In this document: one piece after another, positions 55,501 through 63,158 of the stretch
How positions within the stretch are numbered: the stretch's first letter is position 1
Layout of the letters: each line of letters begins with the position of its first letter
From: Flavobacteriia bacterium
GTDB lineage: Bacteria; Bacteroidota; Bacteroidia; Flavobacteriales_D; Crocinitomicaceae
Assembly (NCBI GenBank): GCA_026391005.1
Contig: JAPLEV010000051.1
Location: forward strand, 144,608 to 208,607
DNA length: 64,000 bases
Reading direction: 5' to 3'
The notes under the pieces: generated by a model
The model's database searches: none
What the model saw: the letters and a program-made list of their open reading frames with translations, nothing else
Told to the model about the DNA's origin: nothing
Translations under genes and position numbers: made by a program

Positions 55501-56463
55501 ATATTAGCAACAGTACCAACGACAAACACTTATTTTACACCGACGGCCGGACAATGGCGTAATGATACCATAGACTTAAGCCAATACATCGCCCAAGAAA
55601 ATATAATTATAGCATTTAGGAACCTGGCTGGTTATGGAAACAATATATACCTTGACAATATCAATATAATAGGAGATCCAATTCCCGTTCCGCCTACTGC
55701 CAACTTCACCTTTACACCAAACAATTCGATTTGTACGGGTGACACTGTTTATTTCCAAAATACATCATTAGGAGATACTGGAACAGTAGTATGGTCATTT
55801 GATGGGGGAATACCGCCAACTTCCACCCAAAATAATCCTGTGGTTGTTTATAATGGAACAGGCAGTTTCAATTCGAATCTTATCGTTACAAATTCCGTTG
55901 GTATCGATAGCATGGAACAACAAAATAGTATTGTTGTAAATGAAACACCAAGTATCAACAGCGTTAACAACCAAACGATTTGTCTTGACGCATCATTAAC
56001 TTCCATTGTATTTAGTGGTAGCAATGTTGGCACCAATTATACCTGGACCAACAACAATCCAAGCATAGGATTAGCAGCATCCGGAGTAGGTACTATTAAT
56101 TCATTTCTTACACAATCTGCAGGGGTTGCTATCATAACTGTTACACCAATTTTGGGGAATTGTACAGGTATAGCAAGCAACTTTACCATTACCGTAGAAG
56201 ATTGCGCTAGTTTAGAGGGGAATACGAATTCCAATGATTTAATTATTTATCCAAATCCGACAAATGGGTTTTGCGTTTTAACGTGCGAATCAAATCTGAT
56301 TGGTCATGTACTTACTATTTACAATGTCAACGGAAAAGTGGTGTATACGGATGTGATTTCCACAAAAGAGAAGCTGATCAACATGAATAATATTGCAGCA
56401 GGAATCTATTATTTAAGCATTCAAAATCAGGGTGGGTATAGAGCAAGAATTGTGAAATACTAA
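52600..56463 (+). CDS. Large secreted T9SS protein with BNR/VPS10-like propeller and PKD domains
   Basis: 1287 aa. The signal peptide fits a start at 52618 (MKYFRFLIPIYFILIGF) as well as 52600. Residues about 105-760 carry many BNR/sortilin-like repeats with S(T)DGGxTW cores, e.g. KTTNGGGNWTT and FKTINGGTTWTSL. A PKD domain follows at about 775-850 (FAWSFPGGTPSTSTN), then a MAM/adhesin-like region (WLLYNLDGNIGTW), a second PKD-like domain and an Ig-like part. The C-terminus (IYPNPTNGFCVL ... KY) is a type A T9SS sorting domain. A surface or extracellular adhesin or hydrolase scaffold is likely; no catalytic site is seen. Confidence 0.85.
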   Translation: MLKKESMKYFRFLIPIYFILIGFQLHSQQWVTMMQDPTANFYDIQAAFNSYWEGKTIEKGKGYKAFRRWEAYMEPRVYPSGNTALPSQNAQNYKQWEADLAAAGIEKSVAGNWTLMGPVGKPVGGGAGRLNFIRFHPTIANTIYVGAADGGLWKTTNGGGNWTTNTDLLGVIGSSDIAFDPINPSIMYLATGDADGSDCYSIGVLKSIDAGTTWQTTGLTWTPGQSRRIVKVIVNPANPQLVMAFGSSGIYRSTNGGTTWTQPSGSFTGIKDAEINPGDPTILYAAGTSFKRSTDSGLTWTTIPTGLTNISRLAIGVTPANSACVYLIAGNSTGNNFLGFIRSVDNGATFTTQSTSPNVLGSNEGIGVDTGGQAWYDLAIGVSPTNDQEIMVGGINMWKSSDAGITWTLNSHWTGSFNKPYVHADIHDIVYLNGTTIYSANDGGINKSIDGGASWTDRSANIAIAQQYRIGLSASNPNLIIAGHQDNGTNRYNGTNWKRVYGGDGMDCFIDRTNDNIIVGSYIYGDYYRSTNGGNSFTSIMSGIPAGGKWLSVIHQDPITANTYYAGGRAELYKTTNSGTAWTALGTPTGTGNIAEFAIAPSDNQIIYSLKVGANAISKSTDGGATFTAISAGLPTNSSPLYISISNTNPDFAIVVYSGYVAANKVFKTINGGTTWTSLAAGLPNVPVNCVVYENNSPVDAFYIGTDIGVFYRDNNQNTWIAFNTGLPNVFISDLEIYYPTARLRAATYGRGTWDSDLYTVLPQIPVANLTANSTTLCAGNSITFSSTSSGIPTTFAWSFPGGTPSTSTNASENVTYANSGSYDATLIATNSQGSDTLTITNYITVLSGSGQPIPLIEGFVNATFPPTNWLLYNLDGNIGTWQRTTNAGVLPTAGNAMMFNNYGNDDRGNKDEVRTPRLNFNNLFNAKLTFDVAHAAYNTSYIDGLEVLVSNDCGATFTSVYSKSGIILATVPTTNTYFTPTAGQWRNDTIDLSQYIAQENIIIAFRNLAGYGNNIYLDNINIIGDPIPVPPTANFTFTPNNSICTGDTVYFQNTSLGDTGTVVWSFDGGIPPTSTQNNPVVVYNGTGSFNSNLIVTNSVGIDSMEQQNSIVVNETPSINSVNNQTICLDASLTSIVFSGSNVGTNYTWTNNNPSIGLAASGVGTINSFLTQSAGVAIITVTPILGNCTGIASNFTITVEDCASLEGNTNSNDLIIYPNPTNGFCVLTCESNLIGHVLTIYNVNGKVVYTDVISTKEKLINMNNIAAGIYYLSIQNQGGYRARIVKY

Positions 56464-56497
56464 AGGTCTATTGAAAAGACACTTCTTTTTATAGTTG

Positions 56498-57889
56498 CTA
56501 CTTATTCCCCTGAACTAAAACCCAATCTACCCAAGCATCTACTTGGTCGATAGAAGTTGGACGAAGGATAATTTCGCGCTTGTTGTTGAGAAGATAAACG
56601 GTGGGCGTTCCAAAAACATAATAATCCTTCACCACAGGACTCTCCCATTTCAAAAAATCACAATAGGTGAAAAAAGGATAGGATTTTACTGCTTGCTCAA
56701 AAACAGCTTGATCCGTATCTAAAGAAATATAAATCACCTCTACACCCAAATTTCGCCATTTCACATAGTTTTGTATTGCTTTGGGCAATTCTTCTTTGCA
56801 CTTGGGACACCAACTTGCGCCAAAAACCACTAAGGTATATGGCGTAGTTAAATTTGTGAGACGACTAAACATGTTTTGGTTCATCCCGTTCAAGTAGGTG
56901 TTTTTGCCAAAAACTATATCTGGTGCGATATTGCCTTTCTTCATGGCGCGGTAGCTTTCAAGTTGTTTGGCTAAATCAGCATTAAGCGTGCAGCTCGTTT
57001 CATTGAGCGCTTTAAGGGCCAAGTATTCGGAAGCTTGGAACAAAGAATGTCTTTCGAGTAAATCAAAAAGATAATTGGTAACTTCATTTAAGCGTTCCTC
57101 ATTTTTAATAAGATACAGGAACATGGCATCAATCGATGTTTTCATTTCGATAAAAACCGAATCCAATGGCTTACCGCTATTCTCTAGTAGCCAAAAATGA
57201 CTTTCGATAGCATCTTTAAATAAACCGCTTTTATAAAGGCGTGCATTGGTATAATCTAATTGTCTAAAAGCGGCAATCGTTGCAGGTATTTCTTCCGTGC
57301 GGTATTGCGCAATCGTGGAAACATCACTCACTAATTTTCGGGTGGGTAAAAACCAACTTACATAACTCCCTGTAGGTAAATTCGATAAAAATGAGGCATC
57401 TTCCTCCTTGATTCGTTTTTTTTCTGCTTGAATATTCCCGATTGGTGTTTTTTGTATTGAAAACAATGGATCCAAGCTATAAATTTTCTCCAAATAAATC
57501 CATGCACTCAAGGCCTGTTCCCTACGAGGATGCTCTTTGGCGTATTGTTCAAACAAGAGGTTTTCTTTTCCTTTTTTGACGTGAATGGTTTCCACAGCAC
57601 TCAATGCTTCACCAGAAATTTCTACCTCCTCCCCAGTTAATAGTACAAACAGCGGTTTTTCATCAGAGGAAATCAGGTATGCGACACCGAAATCTTCCTT
57701 AGCATACGAAAGTTTGAAATTCCCTTTTCCATCAATAGTAGCCGTTGAAATCGGATAGGTTTTTAGACCACTAAACCCTTCTAAACGAATCAATTGATTT
57801 GCCAATAAGGAAAAATTTCCTCGTATAGATTGTGCGAAACTCGTGAGAGAAACAAGAAGAATTGCGAAGATGAAGGTGTACTTATTCAT
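56498..57889 (-). CDS. Periplasmic thioredoxin-like protein with DUF4369-like N-terminus
   Basis: 463 aa from the ATG at 57889, where the signal peptide MNKYTFIFAILLVSLTSFAQ begins; the longer open frame upstream lacks a signal. The N-terminal beta domain (SIRGNFSLLANQLIRLEGF) resembles DUF4369, and a helical middle part follows. The C-terminal TlpA-like thioredoxin domain has FGASWCPKCKEEL (CPKC active site) and the cis-proline loop in FGTPTVYLLNN. It probably acts as a periplasmic disulfide reductase or chaperone. Convergent with the T9SS gene. Confidence 0.82.
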   Translation of the reverse strand: MNKYTFIFAILLVSLTSFAQSIRGNFSLLANQLIRLEGFSGLKTYPISTATIDGKGNFKLSYAKEDFGVAYLISSDEKPLFVLLTGEEVEISGEALSAVETIHVKKGKENLLFEQYAKEHPRREQALSAWIYLEKIYSLDPLFSIQKTPIGNIQAEKKRIKEEDASFLSNLPTGSYVSWFLPTRKLVSDVSTIAQYRTEEIPATIAAFRQLDYTNARLYKSGLFKDAIESHFWLLENSGKPLDSVFIEMKTSIDAMFLYLIKNEERLNEVTNYLFDLLERHSLFQASEYLALKALNETSCTLNADLAKQLESYRAMKKGNIAPDIVFGKNTYLNGMNQNMFSRLTNLTTPYTLVVFGASWCPKCKEELPKAIQNYVKWRNLGVEVIYISLDTDQAVFEQAVKSYPFFTYCDFLKWESPVVKDYYVFGTPTVYLLNNKREIILRPTSIDQVDAWVDWVLVQGNK

Positions 57890-58237
57890 AGATAATAAAA
57901 TTAATGATTTCTTTTTGAATCCTCGTTTTGTTAGCACAGAATATTTTTGTGATGATTCGCTTTGAAGATGAAAGCTAGGAGGGTGCTTCTCTCGTCCGCC
58001 TAGGCGGACATACCCAGCAAGCTGTGTCCACTCGATAAGCTTTATGGAAGCTTGCCAAGTGTTCCGAGAAAAAAGCTAGCCGAGTGTTCCGCTCCGCATG
58101 TTCGGAGGAGGAATGTATCGAGGATAGCCTTGTCCGCTCGATTCACTCAAAGGGCATCGAGCGAAGTCGAGATGCACTCGATAAGCTGACGGACCAATTT
58201 TAGAAGTTGTGCAAGGGCAGATGAGCATTTACAACAT
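57890..58237. other. Gene-free spacer with palindromic repeats
   Basis: GC-richer than flanking genes. It holds a perfect 16-base palindrome GTCCGCCTAGGCGGAC (57994-58009), an AAGCTT pair (58038-58053 area), the interspersed repeat listed separately, and a CATCGAGCGAAGTCGAGATG segment near 58148-58167. No coding sequence is supported. Confidence 0.6.
58075..58128. repeat. Interspersed palindromic repeat, copy A
   Basis: Begins GCTAGCCGAGTGTTCC and ends GGATAGC, the near-inverse of the start. It shares the 16-base head and a GGAGGAATGT block with copy B at 59717-59782. The inner hairpin is CTCCG...CGGAG. Confidence 0.65.
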
Positions 58238-59572
58238 TTAAATGTTAGCTATAGGATCGATGGTTTTGCAGTTTCGAATAAACTGTGAAGTGAAATCTGC
58301 CAAGAAATGTGGTATATTCAACAATCCGTCTCTAAATTGTAAATTTTTCAGTGAGTAACGAATGCGCAATGGAGGATTAAATTTAGTTTGATAAAGCGTT
58401 AAACTTTTGCTTTTTATATTTTCATCACTTTTCACTTCAATGGGAAAAATATTGTTATCATATTGAACCAAGAAATCAACTTCAGCGGTGTTTCCAGATG
58501 TCCAGTATCTCGGTGAATCTTCAAATTGAGCCTTTAAACTTTGTAGTATATAATTCTCAATTAAGGCTCCTTTAAATTCAGTAAATAAGCGATTCCCATC
58601 TACAAAAATTGAAGGTGATAATTTCGCTAGTTTGCGAATTACTCCAACATCAAAGGCATATAATTTGAAAATACTTTGATCATCATAAGCGGCCACAGGT
58701 AATGCAGGTTTGATATTGAGCTTAACCTTATGCACTAAGCCAGTTTGAATCAACCACTGAATTGCATCTTCGAATTCCCTGGCACGAGCCCCCGAGCGAA
58801 TGAGTTGATAGACGAATTTTTTATTTTCTCGGGCAAGTTGAGCAGGTAGCGATTCAAAAACTTGGGTAACTTTAGCAACATCCTTCATTATTGGGTGTTT
58901 CGCAAAGTCTCCTTTATACGATAAAATTAAATTGTTTAAAACCTCGTCTGCACTTTCGAAGTTTTGATTTTCATTGAATGCTCTAATTACAGCAGGCAAA
59001 CCTCCGGTAACCATATATTTTTTAAATTGATAAATCAAGTCATTATAAAAAATTTCTGGTATCGGTTCAATGATAGTAAGTTGCTCAAAAAATTGAGAAA
59101 GTTGTATATCCCAATAGGGTAAGACTTCTCGAAAAGTCATGGGATGAAGCGTTATGAATTCAACTTTCCCAACAGGAAATGAATTACCTGAATTAAGTAA
59201 AATTCCCAAAAGTGAACCGGCACAAACAATAGGTATTTCAGGGAATTGTTCGGCGAAGTATTTTAAGGAATTAAGTGCTTCTGGACATTCTTGAATCTCA
59301 TCAAAAATCACCAACGTTTCATTGTCAATAGAAAATCCAACAACTAAAGATAGAGTGGCAATGATTTGCTGAGTATTTTTATTTTTCTGAAAAAGTTCTT
59401 TTAATTCCGGACGTTCATCAAAATTGAAATAGGCACTTTTGGAAAAATATTCTTTGCCAAACCATTTCATAATATACGTTTTCCCTACTTGCCTTGTTCC
59501 TTGCAGAATTAATGGAAGTCTTATTGATTTATTTTTCCAAGAAATTAATTCGTGCTTTATGCTTCTTTCCAT
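58238..59572 (-). CDS. AAA ATPase with DUF4143 domain
   Basis: 444 aa. The N-terminal ATPase has Walker A LQGTRQVGKTYIMKWFG (residues about 24-40), Walker B LVIFDEIQECP and the sensor-like IVCAGSLLGI. The C-terminal DUF4143 domain has a nuclease-fold-like segment EVDFLVQYDNNIFPIEVKSD (D...ExK). Such genes are widespread and mobile, and their function is unknown. Two copies of a palindromic repeat flank it, one on each side, which suggests it arrived or moved as a unit. Confidence 0.85.
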   Translation of the reverse strand: MERSIKHELISWKNKSIRLPLILQGTRQVGKTYIMKWFGKEYFSKSAYFNFDERPELKELFQKNKNTQQIIATLSLVVGFSIDNETLVIFDEIQECPEALNSLKYFAEQFPEIPIVCAGSLLGILLNSGNSFPVGKVEFITLHPMTFREVLPYWDIQLSQFFEQLTIIEPIPEIFYNDLIYQFKKYMVTGGLPAVIRAFNENQNFESADEVLNNLILSYKGDFAKHPIMKDVAKVTQVFESLPAQLARENKKFVYQLIRSGARAREFEDAIQWLIQTGLVHKVKLNIKPALPVAAYDDQSIFKLYAFDVGVIRKLAKLSPSIFVDGNRLFTEFKGALIENYILQSLKAQFEDSPRYWTSGNTAEVDFLVQYDNNIFPIEVKSDENIKSKSLTLYQTKFNPPLRIRYSLKNLQFRDGLLNIPHFLADFTSQFIRNCKTIDPIANI

Positions 59573-59716
59573 TTATAAATGTGTAAAACGTGATTATTTA
59601 CACAAATATAACACTTATTGTGTGATTAATTACCTGAACATCAAAAATTAACTAATTAATTTATTCATGTTATCGAGAGTCGAAATACGGATTTCTTATC
59701 GATATGCGCTGGATAA

Positions 59717-59782
59717 GCTAGCCGAGTGTTCCTACGAAGGAGGAATGTCCGCCTCCGCCGCGGCGGAGCGGACGAGGCTAGC
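59717..59782. repeat. Interspersed palindromic repeat, copy B
   Basis: GCTAGCC (59717-59723) and GGCTAGC (59776-59782) form the outer inverted repeat, and CTCCGCCGCGGCGGAG (59753-59768) is a perfect inner palindrome. It shares GCTAGCCGAGTGTTCC and GGAGGAATGT with copy A. Confidence 0.7.
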
Positions 59783-59820
59783 GCAAAAAAAATAAGCACG
59801 TAGCCATAATTACCTTAAGG

Positions 59821-60171
59821 CTAGGTCATGTTTAATTTTTCCTGAATAAAAGCTTTTAAGCTAGGTATTTTGTTGGTAACAATATCCCAAACTTCTTCGG
59901 TATCAATCCCAAAATAATCGTGGGCACTTAGATTACGAAAACCTTTAATTTTATGCCATTCAATGACACTATTTGTTTCGATAAAGCTTGGTTCCAATCT
60001 AAGTACAGCTTCACCGATGACCACGAAGTTCATAAGACAGGCATCGAAGGATTCTTCATCGTCTTTAAATGCCTCCCATGAGTTTAAATCAGCGGTAAAA
60101 CGATGGATTTTATCGATGGCTTCGAGCATAGACAATAACGCTAATTCGTTGCTCTTAGACATAAATAGCAT
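59821..60171 (-). CDS. HEPN RNase toxin, HepT-like (DUF86)
   Basis: 116 aa from 60171, or 113 aa from the ATG at 60162. The RX4HXY motif of HEPN RNases is present as RNLSAHDY (residues about 83-90), which carries the catalytic arginine and histidine. It is partnered with the minus-strand nucleotidyltransferase gene overlapping its start, forming a HepT/MntA-type (type VII) toxin-antitoxin pair. In such pairs the antitoxin adds AMP to a tyrosine of the toxin. Confidence 0.88.
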   Translation of the reverse strand: MLFMSKSNELALLSMLEAIDKIHRFTADLNSWEAFKDDEESFDACLMNFVVIGEAVLRLEPSFIETNSVIEWHKIKGFRNLSAHDYFGIDTEEVWDIVTNKIPSLKAFIQEKLNMT

Positions 60172-60454
60172 CTTTTAATATATATTCTTTAGCAAATGGT
60201 TTGATGTGCTTCACATTGCAAATATCAACTGAGCGTTTGAAATGCTGCTCCAAAAATTCACGCAAGGCCCATTTCAAATCAAAAACACCCTGCGTATGAT
60301 GTTCCAATTCAATGAGAATATCAATATCGCTTTCAGCATTTTGTTCATTTCTAGCATACGAACCAAAAATGCCAATTCGTGTGATATGGAACTCAGAACA
60401 AATGAAAGATTTGTTCGATTTAAGAAATTGCACTATTTCAAGTTGGTTAGTCAT
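60155..60454 (-). CDS. MNT-family nucleotidyltransferase antitoxin, MntA-like
   Basis: 99 aa from the ATG at 60454; the longer frame upstream is low-complexity. The nucleotidyltransferase motif is in GIFGSYARNEQNAESDID (GS...DxD). It overlaps the HepT start by 17 bases and is first of the pair. It probably neutralises HepT by AMPylation, as in characterised systems. Confidence 0.87.
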   Translation of the reverse strand: MTNQLEIVQFLKSNKSFICSEFHITRIGIFGSYARNEQNAESDIDILIELEHHTQGVFDLKWALREFLEQHFKRSVDICNVKHIKPFAKEYILKDAIYV

Positions 60455-60496
60455 CACACAATAAAAGTAGTATTTTTTTTTAATTCTCAATAGCAA

Positions 60497-60586
60497 TCCC
60501 TTGTCATTTATTTCCGCTCGATCCTCTCAACTGGCACCGAGAAGCGCTTCGGAGCACCTCTTCCATTTCTAATTCGCTTTGCGAAT
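60497..60586. other. Spacer upstream of the TA pair, no gene seen
   Basis: Contains a GAAGCGCTTC palindrome near 60551 and a CGCTTTGCG-type hairpin at about 60574. No coding sequence is supported. Confidence 0.5.
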
Positions 60587-60627
60587 AAAAAAACTCAGTC
60601 GCCGATTAAATAGAAACAACGACTGAG
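60587..60627 (-). terminator. Intrinsic terminator at the end of the DGR
   Basis: On the minus strand CTCAGTCG (60620-60627 complement) pairs with CGACTGAG, followed by TTTTTTT. It lies four bases past the template repeat, so the template RNA likely ends here. Confidence 0.85.
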
Positions 60628-60631
60628 CAAT

Positions 60632-60810
60632 AATCCTTCAAGCAACGGACAGTTAAGCCGTTCGCTCGGTTGTTGTCGTTCATGTTGGCATTACTGCTGT
60701 TGAAGTTCAAGTTGCGTGAGTTCGTTCCACTTACCGTGCTACTCCAATAGTTGCCGTTTGTGCCGACATTGTTGAGCGATCCATTGCTGTTGTTACGGTT
60801 GCCCGCCAAA
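60632..60810 (-). repeat. DGR template repeat (TR)
   Basis: 179 bp, aligned without gaps to the variable repeat at 63184-63362. All 27 mismatches are at adenines of the coding (minus) strand, out of 59 adenines; the 120 other positions are identical. The first 22 bases of the alignment on the plus strand (coding-strand 3' end) and the last ten (5' end) are unmutated. Translated, the TR is rich in Asn codons (AAC), the usual design that gives many outcomes when A is mutated. It should be transcribed as RNA and not translated. Confidence 0.97.
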
Positions 60811-60947
60811 AGCAAGGTTGTAAACATACCTATTCCACATTTAAGAATAAAATCATCATCCTCAAACTGCTTTCACTTGTATTCAAAATCGGCAAGCGAA
60901 ATTGAACGGTATGTTAGGATTAATTTGCACTCCTCAAAACCATGTTT

Positions 60948-61313
60948 TCATTCTAAATTTTGAGCTCCGGCAGTATATTTTTGCCATGCCAAAAGTTGCT
61001 TAGACAACTCTTCAACTTGACCATTTAAAAGTACAAAACTTTTTAAACTAAGTACTTTTAAATCTTTAGAAATTCGTAGAAGTAAACGAAGTACTTCTAT
61101 ATTTTTTCTAGCTAATTCAATGTAATTCGGCTTATTTTTCTTATTACTTTGATTGGCGGAATATATGTTAATTAAAAGCGCTGTCGCTTCATTTTTTATT
61201 TTTTCACCCAAGGTATATTTATATTCTCTACTATACCCTGAAGTACTATTGTATAAATTAATTAATAGATCGTACCCGAGTTTGTATACAGGTAGTTCCG
61301 AGAATATTGCCAT
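60948..61313 (-). CDS. avd: DGR accessory variability determinant (Avd-like)
   Basis: 121 aa from the ATG at 61313 (MAIFSELPVYKLGYDLL); a start 17 codons further up is less likely. It is an all-helical, basic protein (about four helices, e.g. NEATALLINIYSANQSN and ARKNIEVLRLLLRISKDL) resembling the four-helix-bundle Avd of Bordetella phage and S23-type proteins. Avd forms a pentamer that binds the reverse transcriptase and the template RNA. It overlaps the RT 3' end by 56 bases and lies 137 bases upstream of the TR. Confidence 0.88.
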   Translation of the reverse strand: MAIFSELPVYKLGYDLLINLYNSTSGYSREYKYTLGEKIKNEATALLINIYSANQSNKKNKPNYIELARKNIEVLRLLLRISKDLKVLSLKSFVLLNGQVEELSKQLLAWQKYTAGAQNLE

Positions 61314-62505
61314 GTTTATTTTGTTTACGAAATTGTATTTTACGTATTTCTTTTTTAATCTCAAACCATGTGTGAAATTTGTGGTGCATACGATCCATAA
61401 TTTTCTTTCTTAAGCGGTAGGTTTTCGCATTAGTCAAGGTTCCTAAATAAGAATTAATAGTTGCGCGTATCGTATGGAGCTCGGTTAAATTAGATCCATC
61501 GCTATTTAGCAGTTGTTGATTTACTTTGGTTATTGCTCCGTAAAAATTATTTTTCGACCGATTTGCAATATATTTCCTATACGGTTTAATTATTTGCCCT
61601 AAAAAAGGAAGGCCATCACTAACTGACTTCAAAATAATCTTATTAGGATGCAATACCAGGCCAATTTCAGCAAGCTTATTTCTTAATTGAGGTATCAACG
61701 ATTCTAAAAACATTTTATCATGATGCACAAATAACATATCATCTACATAGCGGCCATAATATTTAAGTTTCAGTTCCTTTTTAACAAAGTGGTCAAAGTC
61801 GTTCAAATAGATATTCCCAAAGAGTTGCGACGTTAAATTGCCAATAGGAAGTCCAATACCTTGAGGATAACCAAATAAACTTTTACTTTTAGGTAAATCT
61901 TTCCAAGCCCCTCGGTGGCTTTTTATTTTACAATTTTCTTTTACCTTATTATAAATGGTTATTTCCAACAAATAAAGAAGGAGCTCCCTTGGAAGGCCCA
62001 AATAGGTTTCCTTTCCCGGAGGCAAAAGCCCAAGCACCTTATCATAAATCTCAGCATGGCGCATGCTCATGAAGTAAGCCGAAACATCTATCTTTAGAAA
62101 AAACACTTCTTTTTGATAATTTTCGCTGCACGAGCGTATAAAATGGTCTATTCTGTTTATTCCAAACAAGTTGCCTTTCTTAATGCGACAACTGTACGTA
62201 TCGTATATAAGCTTTCTTTCAACGATGGGGTTGAGGCAACGATGAATCAAATGATGAACGATTCGATCCTCAAAATCCGCCGCAAAAATTTCTCTTTTTA
62301 CAGGCTTTTCAACGATAAATGCAACGGAAGGTTTTGGCAAATACTTGCGCTTATAAATAACCTCTGCTAATCGATTTAAATTGGTCTCTTGATTGATTTC
62401 GAAAGCAATTTGATTAAGGGTGTTTCGTTTATTTTTCCGCGCTGCTTTATAAGACAAATGAAGTTGGAATAACAATTGCTGAAAATCACTAAGCACCTCT
62501 TGCAT
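61258..62505 (-). CDS. DGR reverse transcriptase
   Basis: 415 aa, single-domain RT. Motif blocks are VFFLKIDVSAYFMSM (first catalytic aspartate), GLPIGNLTSQLFGNIYLNDF (the GxxxSQ form typical of DGR enzymes, unlike the QGxxxSP of group II introns) and the catalytic YGRYVDDMLFV. There is no maturase or endonuclease domain. The start ATG (62505) is two bases after the stop of the MutS-like gene, and the 3' end overlaps avd. It copies the TR RNA into adenine-mutated cDNA. Confidence 0.96.
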   Translation of the reverse strand: MQEVLSDFQQLLFQLHLSYKAARKNKRNTLNQIAFEINQETNLNRLAEVIYKRKYLPKPSVAFIVEKPVKREIFAADFEDRIVHHLIHRCLNPIVERKLIYDTYSCRIKKGNLFGINRIDHFIRSCSENYQKEVFFLKIDVSAYFMSMRHAEIYDKVLGLLPPGKETYLGLPRELLLYLLEITIYNKVKENCKIKSHRGAWKDLPKSKSLFGYPQGIGLPIGNLTSQLFGNIYLNDFDHFVKKELKLKYYGRYVDDMLFVHHDKMFLESLIPQLRNKLAEIGLVLHPNKIILKSVSDGLPFLGQIIKPYRKYIANRSKNNFYGAITKVNQQLLNSDGSNLTELHTIRATINSYLGTLTNAKTYRLRKKIMDRMHHKFHTWFEIKKEIRKIQFRKQNKHGNILGTTCIQTRVRSIN

Positions 62506-62507
62506 TA

Positions 62508-62987
62508 TTAGGCTATAATTTCTTTTAGTTCTTGAATAAATTGCATAGCTTGAAGAGGTGTGCGGTTAGCTAAATCATAGCTTTTTATTTTATTTATTAT
62601 ATTTTCCTCAGGAGGTGTAACAATTGCGTTGCTAATTGCACGTTGTCGTTCAGAAATAATTTTTGATTTAAATGTATTGAAGTTGTTTTTAACATCGGAA
62701 TTTAAAGAAAATTCAATAAATAAATCATTCTCTTCAGAATTCTGAGTTCCTAATTTATTTAAAAAATCGTAAGACCTACCATCGTTTGTCCATTGTGACT
62801 TTGGAAAACCTAAAGTTAATACAGTATCATTCATACTTTTAATATATTTCGAGTTTACCTTGTATTCTTTAATATTTTCAAAGAAAACCATGGCATCTTC
62901 ATTGTAACATTTATAAAACAAGCCCTCTTTAAACAAAGTGAATTTAATGGGATTGGAACTTCTACTGGTTTTTTCTTTTATATCCAC
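62508..62987 (-). CDS. Small MutS-like protein of the DGR
   Basis: 159 aa, starting at a GTG (62987). Residues about 13-65 (KFTLFKEGLFYKCYNEDAMV) resemble MutS domain I, the mismatch-binding N-terminus of MutS. The final residues (NRTPLQAMQFIQELKEIIA) resemble the extreme C-terminus of MutS (TPLxALxxLxxLK). The ATPase core is missing. MutS-like small proteins have been reported with some DGRs. It lies two bases before the RT gene. I infer a role in binding mismatched intermediates or suppressing repair at the target. Translation from GTG is less certain. Confidence 0.72.
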   Translation of the reverse strand: MDIKEKTSRSSNPIKFTLFKEGLFYKCYNEDAMVFFENIKEYKVNSKYIKSMNDTVLTLGFPKSQWTNDGRSYDFLNKLGTQNSEENDLFIEFSLNSDVKNNFNTFKSKIISERQRAISNAIVTPPEENIINKIKSYDLANRTPLQAMQFIQELKEIIA

Positions 62988-63015
62988 AAAACAATCTTTT
63001 TTTAAACAAAATACC

Positions 63016-63065
63016 GGTCTCGCCCTCCTTCGCTATGCTGCGGTGGGCGAAAAAACCCCGAGACC
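63016..63065. other. Compound inverted repeat between target and MutS-like gene
   Basis: GGTCTCG (63016-63022) and CGAGACC (63059-63065) are exact complements, with CGCCC (63021-63025) and GGGCG (63045-63049) nested inside and an A-run. On the minus strand a T-run lies inside the stem, so it is not a standard terminator. Possibly a cruciform element or a terminator remnant. Confidence 0.5.
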
Positions 63066-63158
63066 ATCCTTACGCCCTTCGTCTCCATTTCGCGTTGCTT
63101 CATTGCACTCAGGGAACGCAAGGAATGGCTCGGGTAAATAAATCGCCTTCGCCTAATC

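Noticed and set aside
60606..60827. 73-aa minus-strand ORF over the template repeat
   Set aside because: It simply mirrors the end of the target gene because the TR is a copy of it; the TR is expected to work as RNA, and no gene start of its own is seen.
61258..62505. Group II intron or retron origin for the reverse transcriptase
   Set aside because: There is no maturase domain, the GxxxSQ motif is of DGR type, and TR, VR and Avd are all present.
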